From contig CAYLJJ010000002.1 in assembly GCA_964384025.1 (NCBI GenBank), forward strand, positions 158,711 to 222,710: 64,000 bases of DNA, in the 5' to 3' direction. Each line of letters opens with the position of its first letter. Position 1 is the stretch's first letter. Below are positions 41,937 to 50,194 of the stretch, piece by piece. Source of the DNA: CAYLJJ01 sp964384025 (GTDB taxonomy: Bacteria > Myxococcota_A > Bradymonadia > UBA7976 > UBA1532). The translations under genes were made by a program, and so were the position numbers. The notes under the pieces were generated by a model. The model searched no databases, was not told the origin of the DNA, and worked only from the letters and a program-made list of their open reading frames with translations.

Positions 41937-43041
41937 AACGCGGGCGGCGCGGACCACGCACACAACGGAACCCGAGGACCCTGCTCCGGATCTCGGGCCT
42001 GCGCCCGCCCCGGTACGCCGAGCGCAAGTACGAAACCCCGAGGTTCCAGGCGCCCCCACGCAACACCCTGTTTTTATTGGTGTTTTCTTGGTTGATTGGC
42101 GAAAAACATATAGCACTCCCTCCCTGTTTTTTGTGAAAAGTGCGCCGTTTTTTGTAAGCATTTTGGTCATAAATGTCAAAATTCCATTCCCAAACATTGC
42201 CATGCATATCAAATAAGCCCCAAGGATTATGAGGTTTTAGACCAACTGAATGACTCTTTCCCTCTGAGTTTTGATCGTACCAAGCGATCTCAGAGAGCTT
42301 CTCCTCTTCATCGCCGCTCCACCAGTGTGTCTCTGTTCCCGCCCGACAGGCATACTCCCACTCCGCTTCAGTTGGGAGGCGAAAGCCATCTGCGCTTTGT
42401 ATCCACTTTACGCTCTCTCCATCTCGGATATAGCAAGGGGTCAATTTCAAGCGCTCTGAGAGAGCGTTACAGAAGTCGATGGCGTCAAACCAGCTCATCT
42501 GCTCCACCGGGCGATCATCTGGATCTTCCCCCTCGTGGACCTCTGTAAAATGGCTGGGGTTCTCTCCCACCACCTCCCTATAGAGCCATTGAGTCACTGG
42601 AGCCCGCATCATCTGAAACGAGGAGAGCTGGACTCTATGGATGGGCTTTTCATCGTCGTGCTTGTCACTGCCCATCCAAAATTCTCCCTCTGGGATCTCT
42701 ACCATCTCAGGGGGGAGCAACTTGCGCCTCAGTGGGTGTTGTTCTCCAAAGGCTAGCTCAGGCTTAGGTTGAGGCTCAGGTTGAAGCTCAGGCTCAGGTT
42801 GAGGCTCAGGCTTAGGTTGAGGCTCAGGCTCAAGTACTTCAATCTCTGAGAGCAGCCGAGCGCTTAGAGTTGCCCAGATCACAAAGAGAGAGGCGCTGAG
42901 GACCCCCAAGGTCGCTGGGAGAGGCTCAAGGCCACTCATCCCCCAACTTAGAGCTAAGCCCAGCGTCGCTCCCAGAGGAAGCGCGCTGCGAAAAGAGAGC
43001 CTATCTAGAGCCCCTAGCCAAGCCATCAATGATCCTTTCAT
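41935..43041 (-). CDS. Membrane-tethered FGE-sulfatase-fold protein, DGR target 2
   Basis: 368 residues. Two closely spaced hydrophobic segments (about 17-36 and 41-65) are followed by a Pro/Glu/Gln stalk (residues about 68-96, PEPQPKPEPQPEPE repeats) and an FGE-sulfatase/C-lectin-like domain: EMVEIPEGEFWMGSD, RPVEQMSWFDAIDFCNALSE, FRLPTEAEWEYACRAG, MHGNVWEWNFDIY, RVLRGGAW. Residues 328-368 are VR2. Domain and order match family members used as DGR targets, and the stalk suggests display away from the membrane. A start at codon 6 (MAWLGALDRL, with AAAGGA upstream) is equally possible. It has no vWA-like part, so it could be a soluble-side partner or independent decoy of target 1. Confidence 0.88.
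   Translation of the reverse strand: MKGSLMAWLGALDRLSFRSALPLGATLGLALSWGMSGLEPLPATLGVLSASLFVIWATLSARLLSEIEVLEPEPQPKPEPQPEPELQPEPQPKPELAFGEQHPLRRKLLPPEMVEIPEGEFWMGSDKHDDEKPIHRVQLSSFQMMRAPVTQWLYREVVGENPSHFTEVHEGEDPDDRPVEQMSWFDAIDFCNALSERLKLTPCYIRDGESVKWIQSADGFRLPTEAEWEYACRAGTETHWWSGDEEEKLSEIAWYDQNSEGKSHSVGLKPHNPWGLFDMHGNVWEWNFDIYDQNAYKKRRTFHKKQGGSAICFSPINQENTNKNRVLRGGAWNLGVSYLRSAYRGGRRPEIRSRVLGFRCVRGPRRPR
41937..42060 (-). repeat. DGR variable region VR2
   Basis: 124 bp on the minus strand, aligned without gaps to the template: 16 substitutions, all at template adenines, none at the other 99 positions. Residue pattern: RGGAWNLGVSYLRSAYRGGR, then RPEIRSRVLGFRCVR. The pattern of changed adenines differs from VR1, showing independent homing events. 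It encodes the last 41 residues of the second FGE protein. Confidence 0.97.
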
Positions 43042-43559
43042 CGCCTATCCCAATTTCCGATGGCGCCTTAACCCAAGAGCCTCAATCGAGGTATAAAAGC
43101 CAGGAAAATACGCCCCTTTCCACCTTGGATAGGCAGCCGTACCAAGCCTCGCTCTAAACCTCAAACCAGCCTTCGAGGTGGAGGTTGAAGGGCTCGAAGC
43201 CTCGCAGGTTTCGAGTGACCAAGATCTTTATGCTTTTCAGATCCCCGATTCAAACGAAGCAGAAGGGATTTGTAGGAAAGGAGGAGCGATGAGCAATGGG
43301 TTGGTGAACAGGGTGAAGCCGCTTCAGCCCTGGCTTTAACCTCCGCTCAGCTAGAGCAAGGGAGCCCGGCTCTCAGCGCTCAAGATCCTGCTTCAGCAAA
43401 GCCTACCCGCCAAGCAAAGGAGGCTGAGGATGTTGCCCTCATGGCTCTCGCCCGTGAGGCGCATAGGTACTGGAACGATGTGATGGGCCACAGCGCACAC
43501 AGCCCAGCTCGAAATATGAGTAGCCCCTCGGGAGACAGTGGCCTCCTGCGCGGCGTATT
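43042..43559. other. Degenerate intergenic region at right edge of DGR island
   Basis: No intact gene. A plus-strand frame about 43280-43575 reads as a coding-like, startless fragment (AKEAEDVALMALAREAHRYWNDVM) after a good AAGGAGGAG site that leads into a frame stopping at once. This looks like a gene broken by a small frameshift. Together with the PIN-like tail it suggests decayed accessory genes. Confidence 0.4.
43154..43249 (-). pseudogene. Possible VapC/PIN C-terminal remnant
   Basis: Minus-strand reading DLKSIKILVTRNLRGFEPF then ending LEGWFEV and a stop resembles the C-terminal strand of VapC-type PIN toxins (LVTRNxxxFE). A stop lies directly upstream, there is no start codon, and the rest of the gene is missing. 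It is too short for certainty. Confidence 0.3.
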
Positions 43560-43739
43560 ATGCCCTATCTAGAGCAAAGCTTGGGTTGCTATGAACAGAA
43601 GATCGAGGCGCTCTTAGAGCGTCTCAGGGAGCGCTGTTTTGATGAAGAGATCCAGAGGCTCGCTCAACTGCATGGGATCTCGCAGCGACGTTGGGCTGAG
43701 CGCCTGAGAGAGCTGCTGCGACTCTCCTGGGGTCTCTGA
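43560..43739 (+). CDS. Small hypothetical protein, 59 residues
   Basis: ORF with ATG at 43560 (MPYLEQSLGCYEQKIEALLERLRERCFDEE, stop after LLRLSWGL). It is basic, helical, and its codon use is like a real gene. No ribosome site is evident and the region is decayed, so it may be the end of a larger broken gene. Not recognised. Confidence 0.3.
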   Translation: MPYLEQSLGCYEQKIEALLERLRERCFDEEIQRLAQLHGISQRRWAERLRELLRLSWGL

Positions 43740-43808
43740 TAGGGCTTCCCCTTTCTGAGCTGTGACGGTTACGGTAAAGCCTCCCTCCCGGCTTCGAGTC
43801 ACAGCCTG

Positions 43809-45578
43809 ATGAGAAAAAACAAGACCGTCATCTTTGAACGAGAGGCCGCGCGGCTCTTTCAGGAGGATCTCTCCCTTGATCGCCGCCGAGAGGCACTTCA
43901 GCTCCTGGGCAAGCTGGGCTCCCGCTTCGAGGCGCGGCTGCGCCCTCTCTTCCTGCGCTGCTTAGAGCGGCCTGAGTGGCCTCTGCGCAGCGCCGCCGCT
44001 GAATCTCTGGGGAGGCTCCCCGCTTCAGCGGAGAGCGCCCCAGCCCTCCTTCAAGCTGCCCTGAGAGATGAGATCCCCTGGTCACGCAGCGCCGCCTTCT
44101 GGGCGCTGAGCCAGTTCCCTTCCAAGCAGCTTAAGGGTCTGGAGACCCCTCTGAGAGAAGCTCTAAAGCATCCTGACCAAGAGCGTCAGGCACGAGCCCT
44201 GCGCTTGGCGGCGCGTCTCCCTCGGGGCAGCTGCCACACAGGGCTTTTTTATGAACACAGCAAGGCCCCTGTTTGGAGGCTCCGCGCCGCTGCCCTGACC
44301 GCCATCGGGCGACTCAGCTTGGGAGCGATGGAGGATCGGCGCTGCCTTGAGCGTGGACTTGAGGATGAAGATCCTTCAACGCGGGAGGCGGCGGCGGAGG
44401 CCCTGGCGAGTTTTAAGCCCCCAGAGCTGCTCTATGAGCGGGCTCTAAAGGATTCTGAGCCTCCTGTCCGTGTCGCTGCGCTGATGAGCTTGGCCGCTCA
44501 GCCTGAATCAAACTCTCCGCGTCTGGTGCAGATCGCTCAGGAGGCCCTAAAGAGCGAAGACAGTCGGCTGCGCAGTCACGCTGCTGGGCTGCTGGGAGGC
44601 TTGGGGGTTTTGGCAAGGCCCGCTCTTCCAGGGTTGATTCAACAGCTCAACGATCTGGCCCCCAACGTCTATCAAGTGGCCTTTGATGCCCTGCAGAGCT
44701 TGGGAGAAGAGGATCAAGAGGCGCTTCGATCTCTCTGGGCGGCGCTGGATCTTCCAGATCCTCAGACCCGCACACGGGCGCTGATGATCTTAGAACGCCT
44801 CGACTCTGAGGCCCCTGATCAGGAAGCGGCGCTCCTTAAACTCCTCAAGGATCCCAGTCGTCGAGTCTGGAAGGCCGCTGAGTGGTTGGCGCAGCGCCTC
44901 CCTATTCGATCTGCTGAAGCCCTTCACCAGCTCTACTCTACAGCTACCCACCCTTCACCTCACATCCGTCAACGGGCGATCTCGGTGATGAAGCAGAGCC
45001 CTTTGGCCCCTGGAGGCGCTGATGCATTGCTCAAGCGCAGCCTGGGAGATCCCTCCGACTCTGTACGTTGTGCCTCTGTCGAGTGGGTAGGTGCTCTGGG
45101 AGGAGAAGCTCGGGGCGCCCTCCCCACCTTTGTTCGTCGGCTCTATGAAGGAGATCAGCGAGTCGAGAGGCTCGCCGGTCGAGTCTATAAGCAGATCCGC
45201 TCAAAGTTACCCTCCTGGCTACGCCCTGAGAGCTTAAACCATCAGGCCCTTCAAGGTCTGGTCCTAGAGCAGGGAGCGCTGCTGTCTCCAGCTGCCGCTG
45301 AGCGACTCTTAGAGCGCGCTCAGGGTCACGCAAACTGGTATGCGGATCGGATGGTTGAGAGCAGCTTGAGTCGGAATCTACCCATCCCTCCAAGGCCCCT
45401 CCTAGAGGGCCTCGATCTGGAGATGGCGATGAGGGCGAGCGTTCAGGGCGCTGAGCAGCTCGCGATCCTACGACGCTCTGCCTGCCGCAGCATAGATGAG
45501 GCTGCTGAGCGAGGTCGAATCCGAGAGCGAGTCTGGCTGTTGGCTCAGATCATCGATCTGAACCTCTCTCATCCATGA
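43809..45578 (+). CDS. HEAT-repeat protein
   Basis: 589 residues made almost wholly of HEAT/PBS-lyase-like helical pairs (LRSAAAESLGRLPASAESAPALLQAAL, STREAAAEALASF, PPVRVAALMSLAAQ, RLRSHAAGLLGGLG). Such solenoids bind other proteins or act as scaffolds; no enzymatic motif or signal peptide is seen. It stands alone on the plus strand next to a convergent operon. The partner is unknown. Confidence 0.8.
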   Translation: MRKNKTVIFEREAARLFQEDLSLDRRREALQLLGKLGSRFEARLRPLFLRCLERPEWPLRSAAAESLGRLPASAESAPALLQAALRDEIPWSRSAAFWALSQFPSKQLKGLETPLREALKHPDQERQARALRLAARLPRGSCHTGLFYEHSKAPVWRLRAAALTAIGRLSLGAMEDRRCLERGLEDEDPSTREAAAEALASFKPPELLYERALKDSEPPVRVAALMSLAAQPESNSPRLVQIAQEALKSEDSRLRSHAAGLLGGLGVLARPALPGLIQQLNDLAPNVYQVAFDALQSLGEEDQEALRSLWAALDLPDPQTRTRALMILERLDSEAPDQEAALLKLLKDPSRRVWKAAEWLAQRLPIRSAEALHQLYSTATHPSPHIRQRAISVMKQSPLAPGGADALLKRSLGDPSDSVRCASVEWVGALGGEARGALPTFVRRLYEGDQRVERLAGRVYKQIRSKLPSWLRPESLNHQALQGLVLEQGALLSPAAAERLLERAQGHANWYADRMVESSLSRNLPIPPRPLLEGLDLEMAMRASVQGAEQLAILRRSACRSIDEAAERGRIRERVWLLAQIIDLNLSHP

Positions 45579-45668
45579 ATCGATATCAGCCCCATCGCCG
45601 CCACACGCCCAGATGCTGAGTAAGAGAGAGCAAAGCAGGGTAGAGTTCTCGATCTCATCTCTGATGAT

Positions 45669-46604
45669 TTAATCGATGAAGGAGTGGGTCTCAGCGCCAC
45701 GACCGATCACCTCAGAGTGCCGGATCTGGTGGACCAAGTTGATGGAGGAGCGCGCGTCCTCTAGACCAAAGCCCCTTCCGTCCAAGAGATCTTGGTAGAT
45801 CCGAGTATGAAGATCGGTGAAGCCAGAGGAGAAATCAAAGGAGAGATCTCCCATCCGCAACGCGCGGTGCGCGTGAAGCCCAGCCTCCTGGTGCCCTCGG
45901 GGCAGATCAGAGGCGTTGATGGAGAGGAACCAGCGAATACGCCCCCACTCCAAACGAAGAAAGCCCGCGATGCGCGTCTCGGTCCTAAGGTGTACCTCGC
46001 TTTGGAGGACAGGGCCAAAGAGCCAAATCAGGAGATCAAAGAAGTGAATCCCGATGTTCATCGCCAGGGTGCCCGATTTCTCTGGAGCGCCCTTCCAGGA
46101 GTGGAGATACCAGGGGCCGCGTCGGGTGATATAGGTCAGCTCGACATCCAACACCTCGCGGTGGCTCTGAGCCTCCAGGCTGCGCTTAAGACGCTGTGAC
46201 TCTTCATGGAGGCGCAGTTGGAGGACATTGTAGATGCGACCCTTGGACTCCGATTCCAGCTGCTTCAACTGATCCAGGTTCCAGGGGCTGATCACCAAGG
46301 GCTTCTCACAGATGGCATCTGCGCCTACTCGTAAAGCGAGGCGGCAGTGAGCATCATGTAGATAGTTGGGGGTGCAGATGCTTACATAGTCCACCCCATC
46401 TCCCCGACGGCGCAGCTTCTCCAGGTGGCGATCAAAGCGCTCCACCTCAGGGAAGAAACGGCAGTTTGGGAAGTAGCGATCCAGGACCCCTACACCGTCA
46501 TAGGGATCAGAGGCTGCCACCAGGGAGCTCTCTGTCTCCTGGATGGCTCTCATATGCCGAGGTGCGACGAAGCCCGCCGCGCCCAACAGGGCGAATCTCT
46601 TCAT
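45669..46604 (-). CDS. wlbA: UDP-GlcNAc(A) 3-dehydrogenase, WlbA/WbpB-like (Gfo/Idh/MocA)
   Basis: 311 residues. The N-terminal Rossmann motif GAAGFVAPRHMRAI is specific to the WlbA/WbpB group, followed by ICTPNYLHDAH and the catalytic ICEKPL (Lys101). The C-terminal half has LQLRLHEESQRLK and LAMNIGIHFFDLLIWLFGP. The family oxidises the C3 hydroxyl of UDP-N-acetylglucosaminuronate with NAD, a step to diacetamido sugars of O-antigen and S-layer glycans. Usual partners (WbpE and WbpD types) are not in the window. It overlaps the upstream gene by ATGA, in an otherwise non-sugar operon. Confidence 0.87.
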   Translation of the reverse strand: MKRFALLGAAGFVAPRHMRAIQETESSLVAASDPYDGVGVLDRYFPNCRFFPEVERFDRHLEKLRRRGDGVDYVSICTPNYLHDAHCRLALRVGADAICEKPLVISPWNLDQLKQLESESKGRIYNVLQLRLHEESQRLKRSLEAQSHREVLDVELTYITRRGPWYLHSWKGAPEKSGTLAMNIGIHFFDLLIWLFGPVLQSEVHLRTETRIAGFLRLEWGRIRWFLSINASDLPRGHQEAGLHAHRALRMGDLSFDFSSGFTDLHTRIYQDLLDGRGFGLEDARSSINLVHQIRHSEVIGRGAETHSFID

Positions 46605-47416
46605 GCTTGCTCTTTCTGAAAGATCTGCTCCCCAGAGGCTCGAATCTTCCTAAGCGCTCGGGGGGTCTCCGCGCGGAGCCCTCCCTCTTCGCTGAGCCAG
46701 GGCAGGAGGAGGAGTGCGTATAGGCTCTGAACCCCCGCGAGGCAGCGCTCAACTGCCTGACGACGAGGGATCGAATAGAAACGGAAATCGGAGCCTGCGG
46801 CCATCACCGCATTCTCAAAGCTGTAAAAGAGGGGCTCAAGGCCCTCAGCAAAGCGCTGAAGCTCCGCTTTCAGCTCCTTAGCCATGATCTGAATCCCCTT
46901 GAGGGCGGTGATCGCTCGGTTGAGCTGATCCAGATCTTGAGCCTCTGGAATCTCCCGGGAGAGGAGACCACCCAGAATTTTAACCTCCGAGAGACCTGCA
47001 TCACCGCTCAACCAGAGCAGATTGAAATTGTGCTCCAATCTCCCCTTGAGATCTTCTTCAAAGATCAGGCCCTCAAGGCCCGCCAGCCCCAGAAACTCCA
47101 GCCGATGTTGAGGCTCTCGTGCCAAAGATCTAAGGGTGCCCAACTGCTCGCTCTTGGGGAGCTGGAGAGAGACCGGCTCAGCGCTCTCTAAGCCTCCATA
47201 GAGGAGATGAAAGCGTATGATCTGAGCCTCCCATCTCTTCAGCTTCCAGCGCCCCAGATCATCTAAGACCTCACGGGTCAAGAGCCGCTGCTGCTCCAGA
47301 GCAGCGAGAGCCTCTTCCCAGCTCCTGCGCTGTGTTGAGGAGCGGCGCAGGAAGCCAGCGAGGCCCGCCAAGCCTGTCGCGATGGCGATCCCTCCCAGGA
47401 TGAAGGGGAGCGGCAT
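46601..47416 (-). CDS. Conserved-looking membrane-anchored protein, unknown
   Basis: 271 residues from the ATG that overlaps the TerB-like gene stop (TAATG) and follows GGAGGGG. One N-terminal hydrophobic segment (PFILGGIAIATGLAGLAGFL) then a helical, Leu/Glu-rich cytosolic-type region with coiled-coil tendency (about 150-200). It is reminiscent of helical proteins encoded near TerB-like genes, but no family is recognised. Confidence 0.65.
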   Translation of the reverse strand: MPLPFILGGIAIATGLAGLAGFLRRSSTQRRSWEEALAALEQQRLLTREVLDDLGRWKLKRWEAQIIRFHLLYGGLESAEPVSLQLPKSEQLGTLRSLAREPQHRLEFLGLAGLEGLIFEEDLKGRLEHNFNLLWLSGDAGLSEVKILGGLLSREIPEAQDLDQLNRAITALKGIQIMAKELKAELQRFAEGLEPLFYSFENAVMAAGSDFRFYSIPRRQAVERCLAGVQSLYALLLLPWLSEEGGLRAETPRALRKIRASGEQIFQKEQA

Positions 47417-47808
47417 TACCCCTCCTCCATAAAGAGATGAGCCTCCCTCATCAGAGCGATCTGTCGTAAAATCCAATTCTCCAAGGTAGCCAACTCCAAA
47501 GGCTCCACCCCAAAGGCTTGAGCTGCCCGCGCGACAAACGCGCTCTCCTGGGCGGAGTACTCGCTGTCTGAGTGAGCCAGCCCCAGCAACTCCAAGAGCG
47601 CGGCGATCCGCGAAGGGCGCGTCTTAAAGCTGCTCAAGAGCTGCGCCTCAGCGCGCCCCTCCCAGCCTTGATCTATGCCCATCTCCTGTTTCATCTCGGC
47701 CAGCATCGCCTCCTCTTTGGGATCCAGGCGACCATCTGCGGCGATAAAGCGACTCGCCAAGCTTAGGAAAGCGCGCTTCTCTTCTAAATTTAGAGTTCGA
47801 AGAAACAT
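47416..47808 (-). CDS. TerB-like (tellurite-resistance fold) protein
   Basis: 130 residues from ATG at 47808 (MFLRTLNLEEKRAFLSLASRFIAADGRLDPKEE), preferred to an upstream TTG because family members start this way. The ADGxxxxxE pattern and a second HSDSEYSAQE motif match the TerB all-helical acidic fold that binds divalent metal. TerB proteins are membrane-linked stress or metal-sensing components. The gene is coupled to the membrane protein gene downstream. Confidence 0.75.
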   Translation of the reverse strand: MFLRTLNLEEKRAFLSLASRFIAADGRLDPKEEAMLAEMKQEMGIDQGWEGRAEAQLLSSFKTRPSRIAALLELLGLAHSDSEYSAQESAFVARAAQAFGVEPLELATLENWILRQIALMREAHLFMEEG

Positions 47809-47862
47809 GGAGACCAGGAGACAGGAAAAATCGGGTTCGGGCAATCCTGGAACTTCCAGACG

Positions 47863-48471
47863 CTACTTTTCGGGCCTCTTGGGGAGGTCTAGCTTGGGCA
47901 GGGGACCGGTGATTCTGCGCACCTGGGTTTTAGCAAAGGGTCGCCTCAGCAGCTCATCAAAGGTCCCCGTCTCCGCTTTGAGATCATGAGTCACGCCCAC
48001 TATCCATATCCCCGGAACAGCAGGATCATCGCGGATGCCTTGGACAACAGAGCAGGCGTTCATGCTGGGCAGATCCATATCCAAGAAGATCAGATCGGGC
48101 CTGAAGGAGACGAGCAGACGACCCGCATCAAAGAGATTGTCCGCTTGAGCGACCTCAAAAGCGGCTGCTTCAGCGTCGCCTGAGTCATCTAAGATCGCAT
48201 CCAGGATGGAGTCCACCACGCTTGGATCATCATCGACAATAAGCACCCGCGCGGGGGCTTCAGCGTTGAGGTGCTCCTCAGCCTGTACAGGGATCCCCGC
48301 GCGACGACAGAAATCTTCAAGATCTCCTCGCATGATGCGCCGGTGCCCACCCGGCGTCTTATAGGCGCGGATGCGACCCTCTTTGATCCACCTAATGATG
48401 CTCATGGGGGTGACTCGACAGAAACGCGCAGCGGTGTGCGTTGAGAATACATCAGGCAGTGTATGGACCAT
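47863..48471 (-). CDS. BldC/MerR-type HTH fused to response-regulator receiver
   Basis: About 202 residues; ATG at 48471 chosen over an upstream GTG because it is preceded by GGAG (long spacing). HTH residues about 8-60 (TAARFCRVTPMSIIRWIKEGRIRAYKTPGGHRRI) then a receiver domain (VLIVDDDPSVVDSILDAIL, LIFLDMDLPS with the phospho-acceptor Asp). The conserved Lys of the LxKPF switch motif is Arg (LLRRPFAK), so phospho-switching may be altered. Heads the four-gene minus-strand operon and is divergent from the Cys-rich lipoprotein gene. Confidence 0.85.
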   Translation of the reverse strand: MVHTLPDVFSTHTAARFCRVTPMSIIRWIKEGRIRAYKTPGGHRRIMRGDLEDFCRRAGIPVQAEEHLNAEAPARVLIVDDDPSVVDSILDAILDDSGDAEAAAFEVAQADNLFDAGRLLVSFRPDLIFLDMDLPSMNACSVVQGIRDDPAVPGIWIVGVTHDLKAETGTFDELLRRPFAKTQVRRITGPLPKLDLPKRPEK

Positions 48472-48525
48472 GAGATCTAGATCTCCAAAGATAATCACTC
48501 AACATATTCTCAGCTTGAGGATGTT

Positions 48526-48531
48526 TGTCAA
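48526..48531 (-). promoter_or_regulatory. -35 box of response-regulator operon promoter
   Basis: A perfect TTGACA on the minus strand lies about 55 bp before the ATG at 48471. The -10 is weak (AATATG or GAATAT at 16-17 bp), consistent with an activated promoter. Confidence 0.4.
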
Positions 48532-48539
48532 TCCTGCAT

Positions 48540-48569
48540 TTGCCCGAAGTCTCAAGCCCTCACTATACT
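48540..48569 (+). promoter_or_regulatory. Sigma-70-like promoter of Cys-rich lipoprotein gene
   Basis: TTGCCC, 18-bp spacer, TATACT; predicted start near 48576, 32 bp before the ATG at 48608. It lies back to back with the divergent response-regulator promoter. Confidence 0.5.
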
Positions 48570-48607
48570 GCCGCGATTTTAAGAAGAGACCTTCTGGAGG
48601 AGGCACC

Positions 48608-50194
48608 ATGTATCTAAGACGGAGCTTCGAAGTTTTGATATTCCTTGCTCTATTCTCAGCTTGCAATGAGGAGCAGGATGGAGGGGGGACCTCCTGTCTG
48701 GAGGATCGTGACTGTGAGCGGGGGAGCATCTGTCTAGATGAGAGCTGCAGTGTACAGAGTTGCGAAAGCATCCATGACTGTTCTTGGGGGACCTGTTTGC
48801 TTGATCTCAAGAGCTGCTCCGCCAAGGAGTGCGCGGATATACAGGATGGGGTTGAGCTATTTTGCCCCGCAGAGCGCAGCTTCTGCCTAGAAACGGGTCC
48901 GAATCAGGGCAGCTGTATCCTCCCCGATCTCGCCTGCACTGGCCCCGCTGATTGTGCTCCTTTGGGCGTGGGCTTCTCCTGCTGTGGAGGGACCTGTCAT
49001 CAGAATTGCCCCGACATAGGCATCATCCTCCAAGATATGGGCAGCCCTCCAGAGCTGGACGCTGCACCTACAGACAGCAGCCCTCAGGTTGATCTGCCCT
49101 CGGTGGAGGAGCGCGGGGCCTGTGAGGCTTGTAGCAATGACAGAGAGTGTTCCGGCCTGGGAGAAGGTGCACGCTGCACTGCCATTGGAGATGGGCAGTT
49201 TTGCACCCAAGCCTGTGAGCCCGATGAAGCTTCTTGTGAGCCAGGCTTCTCCTGCGTCGCGGGCCTCAATCAATGTCTCCCCAGCAACTACCGCTGTGAG
49301 GGCTGCTTGGTCGAAGGTTGTCCCGCAGGGCAGCTCTGTGATGCGGTCAGCGCTGAGTGTGTCGCCCCTCGAGGAGCCTGTGGCCTCTGTAACTCAGACG
49401 CGGAGTGTGCCGCAGGCCTGAACTGTCAGGAGATGGGCAACTTCAAGCACTGCTTTGAGCCCTGTGGAGAGGGGGAGAGCTGTAGCACAGAGAGCTATCA
49501 ATGCTTGGGGGGCTTTTGTAAGCCCAGCAGCGCGGTCTGTGACGCCTGTGGAAGCACCTGCACCGGAGATCTCCCAGTCTGTATCGACGCTGAAGAGATC
49601 TGTGGAGAGTGTGGCGTTCGCCAAGCCTGTGAGCCCCCTCTGCGCTGCAATCAGGAGCATCGCTGTGAAGAGAGCAGCGGCTGTATCACTTCGGTGGACT
49701 GTTCAGATCCAGCGACCCCCTTCTGCTTTGGCGCTGAGTGTGTCCAGTGTATGCAACTCAGCGACTGTGCTCCTCGTCACGACTGTATAGATTGGAGCTG
49801 CGTTCCCTCTTCCTGCGCAGGGGTCCTCTGCCAGACAGGCTCTTTCTGCAACGAGGAGACGGGTCGCTGTGATCCTGGTTGTCAGACCGCAGATGATTGC
49901 GCGCCTATGGAGGATATCGAGTGTAACGCCAGCACAGGACAGTGCCATTACAATGATGGGCTCTGTGATACAGGTGGGGGAGATGCGGTCTGTGCTCCAG
50001 GAAGCATCTGCGTTCCAGGCTTCTTTGATCCCGCTAAGGGCTCTTGCTCCTGTCGTCGAGTAGAGCCTCTTAACCCACTCAACCTCGCAGAGATCATCTC
50101 TTGTCAACCGGGGATCGAATGCTCACATGGAGAGTGGCCCTGGGGCTCGGGGCAGTTTAATCCCAACGGGACGTGCAATCCCTTTTTCTTCTAG
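48608..50194 (+). CDS. Cys-rich lipoprotein
   Basis: 528 residues. Start at the ATG after GGAGGAGG, giving MYLRRSFEVLIFLALFSAC, a clear lipobox; upstream in-frame Mets overlap the divergent gene. The mature protein is nearly all small Cys-rich modules (CLEDRDCERGSICLDESC, CGLCNSDAECAAGLNCQEMG, CVQCMQLSDCAPRHDC), with a Pro/Asp spacer around residues 155-175. Similar in style to the 12.5-16.8 kb lipoprotein. Presumed outer-surface, disulfide-stabilised; function unknown. Stop overlaps the convergent kinase gene by four bases. Confidence 0.8.
   Translation: MYLRRSFEVLIFLALFSACNEEQDGGGTSCLEDRDCERGSICLDESCSVQSCESIHDCSWGTCLLDLKSCSAKECADIQDGVELFCPAERSFCLETGPNQGSCILPDLACTGPADCAPLGVGFSCCGGTCHQNCPDIGIILQDMGSPPELDAAPTDSSPQVDLPSVEERGACEACSNDRECSGLGEGARCTAIGDGQFCTQACEPDEASCEPGFSCVAGLNQCLPSNYRCEGCLVEGCPAGQLCDAVSAECVAPRGACGLCNSDAECAAGLNCQEMGNFKHCFEPCGEGESCSTESYQCLGGFCKPSSAVCDACGSTCTGDLPVCIDAEEICGECGVRQACEPPLRCNQEHRCEESSGCITSVDCSDPATPFCFGAECVQCMQLSDCAPRHDCIDWSCVPSSCAGVLCQTGSFCNEETGRCDPGCQTADDCAPMEDIECNASTGQCHYNDGLCDTGGGDAVCAPGSICVPGFFDPAKGSCSCRRVEPLNPLNLAEIISCQPGIECSHGEWPWGSGQFNPNGTCNPFFF

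Noticed and set aside
41812..42216. Plus-strand frames across VR2 and its hairpin
   Set aside because: They are antisense to the FGE target gene and consist of complement of conserved VR sequence.
48371..48607. Upstream extension of the second Cys-rich lipoprotein
   Set aside because: Overlaps the divergent response-regulator gene and would bury the lipobox; the ATG at 48608 has a strong ribosome site.
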